Source of the DNA: an uncultured Terrimonas sp.
Lineage (GTDB): Bacteria; Bacteroidota; Bacteroidia; Chitinophagales; Chitinophagaceae
Direction of reading: 5' to 3'
Assembly (NCBI GenBank): GCA_946886925.1
Contig: CAMPJQ010000094.1
Coordinates: 1 to 8,279, forward strand
DNA: 8,279 bases
Shown here in pieces: positions 1-6,389 of the stretch. A program made the translations under genes and the position numbers. The notes beneath the pieces were generated by a model that saw nothing but the letters and a program-made list of their open reading frames with translations, did not search any database and had not been told where the DNA came from. Position 1 is the stretch's first letter, and each line of letters starts with the position of its first letter.

Positions 1-299
1 ATATAAGGTAATCCATTGTCTTCATAATTGGTGATACCGGGTTTGGGTTCGGTACGCACGATCGCTCTTGCATTTAAATTCAATACATCGCCGGGGCCAA
101 CGATTTGTATTTCTTTTGCGATAGTCGTTGTTTGCTCGCTGTTGTCGAGGTCTTTAAATGCGATATCGAGTTCCGCATGCAGGCGGGCTCTTTCAACAGC
201 AGTACCATCGCTTGTTCCCATCGTATCCGGTTCGTTTATTTTAACCGACACCCCCTGCCGTGCCCAGGGTAAAAATGCGTAAGAAGGAAGCGTTGCCAT
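1..299 (-). CDS. Partial hypothetical protein with FLPW and GPGDV motifs (N-terminal 99 residues)
   Basis: An open frame begins with ATG at 299-297 and runs off the window edge without a stop, leaving 99 codons plus two bases; the C-terminus is missing. Visible landmarks are FLPW (residues 9-12), VGPGDV (67-72), RAIVRTEP (78-85) and NYEDNGLPY (91-99). There is no signal peptide or membrane segment; the visible part looks like a soluble alpha/beta or beta-rich domain. From memory, these motifs resemble an uncharacterised bacterial family that continues with an acidic/aromatic FPWRYTP-like stretch and can occur beside DUF6603 genes; I cannot verify this here. The gene starts 39 bases after the stop of the DUF6603-like gene on the same strand, with an A/T-rich leader and no terminator between them, so it is very probably the third gene of that operon. 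The function is unknown. I am confident that it is coding and unsure of the family. Confidence 0.8.
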   Translation of the reverse strand, partial: MATLPSYAFLPWARQGVSVKINEPDTMGTSDGTAVERARLHAELDIAFKDLDNSEQTTTIAKEIQIVGPGDVLNLNARAIVRTEPKPGITNYEDNGLPY

Positions 300-338
300 A
301 AATTTTTTTATACTTGTGTTTAAAATATCATTTTTCGT

Positions 339-3300
339 TTACGCCTCCACGTGATATGCAGAAGCGATGCTGATCTTTCCGGCTAAAGCGGGTTGTGCAG
401 CAAGAATAAATTGCAATGCGTCATTGGCCTGTGCCTGGCTGCCGCCTGCAAATTCATTTGCTCCATGCTGTGTTAGGGTTGCATTGTTAACGATCACAAA
501 TTGTTCTTCTGCGATATCTACGGCGGCGTTGTTTAATACAAAGCGTTTCTGCGTGTTTTCTTTCGATAAAGGAGAATTGGCTATTGCACCGCCCTTAGCC
601 ATGAGTTTGAACATATCCATATTGATTTCAAAGGGCTGCGGATCGGGGAAGGGGTCAAAGTCTGATATCTTCACTTCGTAGATCACATCCCTGTTGAAGC
701 CATAATCAACAAATAAAACATTTGTATCCGCTATTTTAGCACCGCCTTTTTCCTGTGTATAGGAAGGTGATTTCAATTTATCATCATCGCTCATTTCTTT
801 AAAAACCGAAGGAGCAAATGCTTCTTTTACTTCGTTGAGCAACATATCAGAGCTGCCCAGCCTGAATGCGGATACATTGGCAAACTTTATGTCGGCAAGC
901 GGGCTATTTCCAAATTTATTGATCTCTATATTCAGCGGCATTATAGTTTGGCTGATCTTCATTGCGCCGAAAGCCTGCATCACGATCTGCCCGGTTTGGG
1001 CCTGTATATTTGCAAGGGTAACAAGGTTGAACCTGTTGGACGGAAGTTCAGTAGTCCAGTTGGCATCTGTATTCATTGCTTCCAGGAGCTTTGGAAGTAC
1101 AGCAATGCCCGGTTCAATAACTTCCTGTGCATCGCCCCAGGTAACGTTGAAACGTATTTTGAATGTAAAGAACAATATAGAGAACGAAGCAGTGCCTTTG
1201 GCATTCCATGGTGTGGGTCCTGATAATTCAAAATCGAGCTTGATGGAAAACAGAGTAGAGCTTCCCGCTTTCACTTCAAGCCCTGCAGAAATATTGCAGA
1301 CGAACTTGAATGGTGAGAATTGAAACAATACATCAAACTGCAAATATCCCACTACACTGAATGACCCTTTTTTAAAGCGAAAATCAATCTTTGCACCAAA
1401 CTGAACGGTGTTGGAAGTAATAGCGAAATAGGAGGTGAGCACAAGATTGGGATTGCCGCTTAAAATAGTTAGCGTTAATCTTTTCAGTTTGGGCACATTG
1501 AGTTCCTGCGGCGGTTTAAATGCAGGATGAAATCCACCTACAGACATTAAAAATCCTTTGCTGCTGCCCCAGTTTAAGCGCAGGGCCATATCGCCTTCAA
1601 GGGTGAAGGTGAGTATGCGTGAATTGTACAGGCTTGCATCAAAGGAAAGATATCCTTTTTCAAAATCGATAATACCCACAAAGTTTACCTGCAATTGCAA
1701 TACGGCAGCCTCCCCGGTGGGCAAGGCAATTTTTAAAACGCCGAGGATAGCGATCCTTACCGGATTTGTAAATTCAATGATCAGCCCAAATTCAATAGAT
1801 ATCAAAGCAGGCACCCCCCAGGTGATCTTAGCCATGAAGCCGATCATGAACTGGTCTCTCTGTATAGGGAAGATGAGCTTGATCTGCGGCAGCAGGGTAT
1901 TGATGTTTGCCACCACATCTTCGGGAAACATGATATGCTCAATGGCATTGTTCTTAACACCATCGCGCAGTGCCGGCACATTAATGGTTCTGTTGATGCC
2001 GAGCATTCCACCCAGTCCGCTCAGGAAGAATCCCATGCCCAGTGCAATACCGGGTGTGAATTGAGCGGCCACAATAATAAGCAGTGAAAATCCCTGGGTG
2101 CCATCGGGGAATTTAGTATTGATGATACCAACGGCTGCTACCTGTATGGTATTTTGAATAGACAGTTCAAGGGCGCCTGCATATTCGCCTTTATCAAAAT
2201 CAAAGAATAAAAATCCACCCCCTTTTACGATGCCTGTGTCAATGGAGAGACCTATGCCATTGGGTGGTTTAAAATCCGGAGACAATCCTATAAACCCGAG
2301 ATTGCCACTGCCAAAAGTGAGATCTACGTTTAACCCAATGCGGTCAACAACTGCTTTTAACGGGCCCAGCGTTAAGCCTCCTGTGACACTTGCTTCGAGT
2401 ACAAGATTTTCGTCATTCGCTTTTAAACCAAGTTGTAAAGCATCAACGTGGAACGGTCCCAGTTGAATATGAGTGGCAAGGGAGATTTCCAACCCACCGC
2501 TCCCCTCGAAATATATACCGCCATCGCTTGTCCATCCAATCTTTATATCAAATGATGCTGCAATCTTTTCCTGTGAAATGGAACTGCGTAAAAAGCCATC
2601 TGCCTCCGATAGCGATAGCGCTATACCACATCCCAGCAGACTTAGCTCCATGAAGCTTTGTGGTTTGCCCGACCTGTTTTCAACGCCGCCCGTAACGGAC
2701 ATTGTTTTAAACTGAATTTTTGCGCCGCCGGGAAATGCCAGCAATGTTTTAAGCTCGCTTTCAGGAGAACCATGCCGCAATCCCAGTGCGAAGCGTCCCG
2801 TAATTGCCTGGTTGAAACCGCTTGCTGTGCTAACCTCCAGGTCTTTGTTTGGCCTGAGCAAAACAGCTATGCTTTTTAATGCATCTGCCTCGCCGGAAAA
2901 GTCCAGAAAGGTGTCGTTAAACCTAAAAAGCGGAATGCTGCCCTGAACCTGCCCGCGGATGAGTGGAACCATGCCGATACCCCCATCGGCTCCACCAGTT
3001 GAAGTAGGCCTGGCGCCAAAAAGGGAGAGACCCACCCGGATGCCTGCAATAACCCCGCGTTCTTCAAATAAAAAAGTAAGCAACTGGGGCATGGGTACTG
3101 AGTTGGTGGAAGTCTGGTTTGTCCACACCTCTTCAGCGCGGCTATCTAATGGCTGCATGCGGCTTCGTATACCCAGGGCCTGAAAGAGCAATTGTATCCG
3201 CTGTAATAATATTGTGGGATCATAATTGGGCGTATTCCACCCATAGGCCTCTTCGGCAAGTTTACCGGGATCTTTAAAAAGCGTTTTAAAATGGTGATAA

Positions 3301-3827
3301 TTGACCGTTGCCCTTATATGCTCGGCCTGAAAATTAGCAGGGTCTGCGGCAAAATACGGATAGTCAATGATGTTTACCAGGTGCAGCACTGCATAAGTTA
3401 CGGGTGATGTTCGGGCTAAATAATTGGTCAGTAAAAAATCAAAAAGTCGCCGCGGTAATTCTTTATGAATATTTGTGCGGTCAACATAATCGGGGAAAGC
3501 GGCAAGTTTAGTGGGAAGTTCTTCAGCAAGTGCATGTATTGCTTTTACAAGATCAGTCACTGCCAGCGTTAATTCTGCAATACGGCCCAGCATGGCAATC
3601 TCATCTTCCCATACTTCGTTGGGAGCGCCGGTTACCGCATCGAGTTTTTGCACAAAATTACCCAGGTCAATGGTTGCCAGTCCAACATCGTCCAGTCCGG
3701 GTGGCAGTTCCCATCCCATCAGATTTATGAAAGCCTTCGCCTCTGCAAGGTCATTCTGTATCTCTGCAAGATGGGAAAGCAATTCTCCCGTTGATGCAGT
3801 TATCTTTTGAACTACATTATCGGCCAT
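339..3827 (-). CDS. Giant DUF6603-like protein, 1162 aa, function unknown
   Basis: The frame is intact, from ATG at 3827 to TAA at 339. Residues 1-115 are helical and leucine-rich with coiled-coil character. Residues 115-225 are a second helical region. About 230-900 is a long Gly-rich beta region of alternating apolar strands. About 900-1162 is a mixed C-terminal domain with a helix near 910-920 and motifs such as MPLNIEINKFG (963-973) and DDDKLKSPSY (1014-1023). The core carries motifs I associate with the DUF6603 family: SPDFKPPNGIGLSID (516-530), GGGFLFFDFDKGEYAG (536-551), and PDGTQGFSLL (574-583) followed by SGLGGMLGINRT (603-614). No signal peptide, catalytic motif or clear membrane helix is visible; the apolar stretches are broken by Gly and polar residues, as in beta-strands. 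The start overlaps the end of the PLD gene by 16 bases, implying one transcript and perhaps coupled translation. The family is large and uncharacterised. A scaffold or lipid-binding role is only an inference. The family call is from remembered motifs and is fairly strong. Confidence 0.88.
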   Translation of the reverse strand: MADNVVQKITASTGELLSHLAEIQNDLAEAKAFINLMGWELPPGLDDVGLATIDLGNFVQKLDAVTGAPNEVWEDEIAMLGRIAELTLAVTDLVKAIHALAEELPTKLAAFPDYVDRTNIHKELPRRLFDFLLTNYLARTSPVTYAVLHLVNIIDYPYFAADPANFQAEHIRATVNYHHFKTLFKDPGKLAEEAYGWNTPNYDPTILLQRIQLLFQALGIRSRMQPLDSRAEEVWTNQTSTNSVPMPQLLTFLFEERGVIAGIRVGLSLFGARPTSTGGADGGIGMVPLIRGQVQGSIPLFRFNDTFLDFSGEADALKSIAVLLRPNKDLEVSTASGFNQAITGRFALGLRHGSPESELKTLLAFPGGAKIQFKTMSVTGGVENRSGKPQSFMELSLLGCGIALSLSEADGFLRSSISQEKIAASFDIKIGWTSDGGIYFEGSGGLEISLATHIQLGPFHVDALQLGLKANDENLVLEASVTGGLTLGPLKAVVDRIGLNVDLTFGSGNLGFIGLSPDFKPPNGIGLSIDTGIVKGGGFLFFDFDKGEYAGALELSIQNTIQVAAVGIINTKFPDGTQGFSLLIIVAAQFTPGIALGMGFFLSGLGGMLGINRTINVPALRDGVKNNAIEHIMFPEDVVANINTLLPQIKLIFPIQRDQFMIGFMAKITWGVPALISIEFGLIIEFTNPVRIAILGVLKIALPTGEAAVLQLQVNFVGIIDFEKGYLSFDASLYNSRILTFTLEGDMALRLNWGSSKGFLMSVGGFHPAFKPPQELNVPKLKRLTLTILSGNPNLVLTSYFAITSNTVQFGAKIDFRFKKGSFSVVGYLQFDVLFQFSPFKFVCNISAGLEVKAGSSTLFSIKLDFELSGPTPWNAKGTASFSILFFTFKIRFNVTWGDAQEVIEPGIAVLPKLLEAMNTDANWTTELPSNRFNLVTLANIQAQTGQIVMQAFGAMKISQTIMPLNIEINKFGNSPLADIKFANVSAFRLGSSDMLLNEVKEAFAPSVFKEMSDDDKLKSPSYTQEKGGAKIADTNVLFVDYGFNRDVIYEVKISDFDPFPDPQPFEINMDMFKLMAKGGAIANSPLSKENTQKRFVLNNAAVDIAEEQFVIVNNATLTQHGANEFAGGSQAQANDALQFILAAQPALAGKISIASAYHVEA
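3812..3827 (-). other. 16-base gene overlap (PLD stop / DUF6603-like start)
   Basis: The ATG of the DUF6603-like gene (3827-3825) lies upstream of the TAG stop of the PLD gene (3814-3812) in a different frame. The PLD protein ends in LIPWPIM across this overlap, and both frames are intact. No clear Shine-Dalgarno sequence precedes the inner ATG, so re-initiation by terminating ribosomes is a plausible way to translate the second gene. The arrangement strongly supports co-transcription. Confidence 0.85.
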
Positions 3828-6031
3828 GGGATCAGCTTTTTATTATCATCAAACTTGCATTTGTCAAATAGAAATACATCCGCTTTGTCGCGCAGGTTTT
3901 TCGTTCTTATTTCCAGTTCTTTCAGATAGGATTTGGCATTTGATTCAGGTTTCCATTCAAGTATCACCGGTGCATCGGTGGCCGGAAGGATTATATCTTT
4001 CCTGATGGCTTCTTTATTTTTGTTTGCCTGAGCATTCCAAAAACTTACCCAATTCAGTTCGCCCGTTTCAGGCATTTTTAAAATATTATCGGGGAGGTCC
4101 GTCATTCCCAAATGTTCCTCCCACAACCTTTCCCTCAGCAGCCTGATGGCACCGTTTTTTGGCTGACCCGCAATACCATTGTAAAGCACAATATTCATTT
4201 CAACGCTTCTCGGCGGCTGATGTTCACGGTTCGGAACAACATGTTGCGTTGTGCGGGTAAACACTTCCCTGATTATTCCGGGAATATCTGTAACATCTTC
4301 AAGTGTTTCCCTGATCTTCTCCATCGTTTCCTTGAAATCAAAAATGAACTTGTACGCAATAAACAAAATAGCCAGTAAGGTCTTCAGGTTAAAAAACATT
4401 TGCTTGAAAATAAAAAAGAACACATACCAGAAAGCATCCCACAGGAATTTGCCTATATCGTCTCCCAGTTTAAATTTTGCAATTACCCTGTCCATCAATG
4501 CGCCGGAAACAAGGAGGCCTACCTCATGATAATTCAAAGAAGTACCATCAAGATTGGCACTTCCAACGGTTGCCCACTTATCATCAATAATCGCCATTTT
4601 ACTGTGCACGTATACGGGCATGATTTGGGTGTCATTACCCGCGCCCGCGGTTTTAGACCTGCTCCACATTGTATATACGCCAAGCTGATGTCCTTTTGAT
4701 TTGGCTACAGCTTTTAATTGATTAACGTTGTCAATATGCCGGTCCGGGTATCCGGGAAGATCGGGCCTGATGGGCAGAACGATAATGATTTCCAATTTGG
4801 GTTTTGACTCATCTTTCATCCGGAAAATAAGTGCATCAATAATATCGTGCGAAGTAAAATACTGGTTTTCGATGTAGATAAAACGTTCAGCATTGTGAAT
4901 GGCACGCTGGTAAGCTTCCAGTATTCCTGTTTCTCCGTGAGGCAGGCTTTCGTCGCCGGGAAGTGTTGGATTGTAATTAGCGGCGGGCATGGTTCGTAAA
5001 ACCTGCACCGACGCAATGCTCGAATTTTCATCACCGGTTTTTTCGGGAATGTTGTCAGGGGTGAGCGCAGTGAGCGGCTCTTTTGTTGACTTCCAGATGG
5101 TGGCAAATGTTTTATTGATTTGTGCAACGGCCGGTCCTTCTATTTGAATACTTACATCGTGGTTTAATGAGCCTTTGTGCCGTGCATCACGGATAGCATG
5201 GCGCATATCGCTGTAATAAAACTGTTTCAATGGTGAACCCATCAATATGGCTTTCACGCCATCCAGGATAATGGCTTTGGAATGAAGCACAGCAAACCCT
5301 TTTTGGAAATAGGTAGTTTTAACATTTGTGTTTTCAAAAAACTCACGTACTTCAGTAACCGTATCATCGGCCGATAATGGAATATTGGTCATCATTACGT
5401 TTACCGGCATAGCGGTTTTTTTCTTTAGTTCTTCTTCCAGTGTGGCTTCTTTCCCGGCTTTGCAATTGGTGGAAGGAGGACTGGCTTCATTGAATTCTTC
5501 TTTGAATTGAGAAATAAAGCCATTGTTTACATCAAAGAACAAACCCATCAGGTTTATAGATTGGGTGGCATCTATTGCTGCCTGCGTAACAGCGGGAAAC
5601 ATAGCATCGCCATCAACAAGATGTTTTATTTCATTTCCTTTAAAGAGGAATACAGGGCCGGCATTCGCAGGATTGAGCGTGGTATGATTCACCAGCCAGC
5701 CCTCCATGCTGTTTTTGTGAATTTTTATTTCAGGGATATCAAGTATGTTGGCGGTTACGTCTTTAACTTCCTTTGATTCACATAGCAGGCGGCCATTTGG
5801 AAGAGAAACCCGCACAACAATATCGGGATTGCGGTCAATTGACCACAGCCTGTAATCGTGTTCAGAATAAACGAATTGAAAGCTGCCGTCGGTGCTCTCC
5901 ACCACTCCCTTTTTCAAAATGTCATCTTCATTAAAAAAAGGATCAAAATCAACAACGGTTATTGTCAACCCGGTAATGCCTTCTCCTGTTTCGGCATCCA
6001 CGATACGTCCTTTTACACCTGTGTTTGGCAT
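3812..6031 (-). CDS. Phospholipase D-superfamily protein with N-terminal transthyretin-like domain, 739 aa
   Basis: The frame is intact, from ATG at 6031 to TAG at 3812. Residues 5-105 look like a transthyretin/carboxypeptidase-regulatory beta-sandwich (GRIVDAETGEGITG, 8-21; STDGSFQFVYSE, 46-57). Two PLD catalytic motifs follow: HSKAIILDG (H250, K252, D257) and HSKMAIIDD (H476, K478, D483) with GSAN at 490-493. IYIENQYF (385-392) and RLWEEHLG (635-642) are signatures I know from eukaryotic-type, two-HKD phospholipases D. PLD enzymes cleave phosphodiester bonds through a covalent phosphohistidine, so phospholipid hydrolysis or transphosphatidylation is the likely activity; nuclease or cardiolipin-synthase-like activity is less likely given these signatures. 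Residues 529-566 form an unusual aromatic hydrophobic stretch between HKD2 and the C-terminal signature, which may insert into or lie on a membrane. There is no signal peptide. It is first in a tight operon with the DUF6603-like gene, whose start lies inside its last codons. The superfamily is certain; the substrate is not known. Confidence 0.93.
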   Translation of the reverse strand: MPNTGVKGRIVDAETGEGITGLTITVVDFDPFFNEDDILKKGVVESTDGSFQFVYSEHDYRLWSIDRNPDIVVRVSLPNGRLLCESKEVKDVTANILDIPEIKIHKNSMEGWLVNHTTLNPANAGPVFLFKGNEIKHLVDGDAMFPAVTQAAIDATQSINLMGLFFDVNNGFISQFKEEFNEASPPSTNCKAGKEATLEEELKKKTAMPVNVMMTNIPLSADDTVTEVREFFENTNVKTTYFQKGFAVLHSKAIILDGVKAILMGSPLKQFYYSDMRHAIRDARHKGSLNHDVSIQIEGPAVAQINKTFATIWKSTKEPLTALTPDNIPEKTGDENSSIASVQVLRTMPAANYNPTLPGDESLPHGETGILEAYQRAIHNAERFIYIENQYFTSHDIIDALIFRMKDESKPKLEIIIVLPIRPDLPGYPDRHIDNVNQLKAVAKSKGHQLGVYTMWSRSKTAGAGNDTQIMPVYVHSKMAIIDDKWATVGSANLDGTSLNYHEVGLLVSGALMDRVIAKFKLGDDIGKFLWDAFWYVFFFIFKQMFFNLKTLLAILFIAYKFIFDFKETMEKIRETLEDVTDIPGIIREVFTRTTQHVVPNREHQPPRSVEMNIVLYNGIAGQPKNGAIRLLRERLWEEHLGMTDLPDNILKMPETGELNWVSFWNAQANKNKEAIRKDIILPATDAPVILEWKPESNAKSYLKELEIRTKNLRDKADVFLFDKCKFDDNKKLIPWPIM

Positions 6032-6039
6032 AATAAAAT

Positions 6040-6070
6040 CGGTTATAATTTATATGTAGCATAAAACAAT
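6040..6070 (-). promoter_or_regulatory. Weak candidate promoter for the PLD operon
   Basis: On the minus strand ATTG (6070-6067) is followed after 19 bases by TATAACCG (6047-6040). The spacing fits the Bacteroidota sigma factor layout (TTTG, about 19-21 bases, TAnnTTTG), but the -7 match is poor. The start site would lie only a few bases before the ATG at 6031, giving a nearly leaderless mRNA. Its position after the terminator and before the operon is the main support. Confidence 0.22.
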
Positions 6071-6118
6071 GCCGGAAGAGGAACACAATGAGGATATTGA
6101 ATAATGCTGCGGGTAAAC

Positions 6119-6146
6119 AAAAAAAAGCCGCAGGAGACAGCTTCTC
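6119..6146 (-). terminator. Candidate Rho-independent terminator
   Basis: On the minus strand, AAGCTG (6143-6138) pairs with CGGCTT (6130-6125) in a 6 bp stem that includes one G-U pair. The loop has 7 bases, and weaker pairing can extend outward. A run of eight T residues follows (6126-6119), the first two of which belong to the stem. It lies about 245 bases past the oxidoreductase stop, so it would end that transcript and insulate the PLD operon downstream. The T run is convincing; the stem is short. Confidence 0.5.
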
Positions 6147-6277
6147 ATACAGGATACAGGAACAGTAAACGCTCAGTGTTCGGGCAGGGATTACGTTCTT
6201 AAAGGAATTTCAGGTTGAGGTATGGTGCGAAGAGTAAAGATTACTTTCTGAAGGCGGCTTACAAGGTAATTTATAAA

Positions 6278-6377
6278 TTCAGCATATGCAATAGCATTAA
6301 CGATTAAATTTTCAGGCTGCCGCTTTTTCGGGGTAAATATGGTATACACTCATTTTCAAAATGCGTAATATGCTGAA
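6278..6377. repeat. 10-base inverted repeat (TTCAGCATAT / ATATGCTGAA)
   Basis: TTCAGCATAT at 6278-6287 is exactly complementary to ATATGCTGAA at 6368-6377, with 80 bases between the arms. The span begins just past the oxidoreductase stop. It could form a long-loop stem in the 3' untranslated RNA or be a pair of protein-binding half-sites. A chance match in A/T-rich spacer DNA cannot be excluded. Confidence 0.35.
6351..6363. repeat. Short palindrome CATTTTCAAAATG
   Basis: CATTTT and AAAATG flank a single central base, making a 13-base perfect dyad about 27 bases past the oxidoreductase stop. It sits inside the larger inverted-repeat span. It has no adjacent T run, so it is not a terminator; a small protein-binding site or chance are the alternatives. 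Confidence 0.3.
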
Positions 6378-6389
6378 GTGCCGGTTTTT

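Larger units (their letters stand above)
6032..6389. other. Intergenic spacer of about 360 bases without a gene
   Basis: Neither strand has a credible coding frame here; short frames are broken by stops and have no start context. The spacer holds, in minus-strand order from the oxidoreductase stop, a short palindrome, a 10-base inverted repeat, a probable intrinsic terminator and a weak promoter candidate just before the PLD gene. I see nothing like a tRNA, a CRISPR array or an insertion-sequence end. It marks the boundary between the regulator/oxidoreductase pair and the PLD operon. Confidence 0.7.

Noticed and set aside
28..282. 84-codon plus-strand open frame at the left edge
   Set aside because: The minus-strand frame over the same bases runs open to the edge, starts with ATG just past the DUF6603-like gene and has conserved-looking motifs, so the plus-strand frame is the shadow.
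835..1323. 162-codon plus-strand open frame, and others like it at 367-681 and 3511-3810
   Set aside because: All are antisense shadows of the same long minus-strand gene, with no domain or start context.
1558..2064. 168-codon open frame on the plus strand
   Set aside because: It lies wholly inside the DUF6603-like gene on the opposite strand, has a low-complexity shadow-type protein with no recognisable domain, and the minus-strand frame has clear family motifs across the same bases.
339..3827. DUF6603-like protein as a multi-pass membrane protein
   Set aside because: Apolar stretches such as residues 582-607 are interrupted by Gly, Pro and polar residues at strand-like spacing, fitting beta structure better than transmembrane helices.
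4816..5127. 103-codon minus-strand open frame inside the PLD gene
   Set aside because: It is in another frame of the same strand, over the conserved IYIENQYF region of the PLD, and has no recognisable features.
1..6031. Contractile injection system or Rhs/Tc toxin locus
   Set aside because: No sheath, tube, baseplate, VgrG, AAA+ ATPase or YD-repeat features are visible in this window; the remaining operon beyond position 1 cannot be seen.
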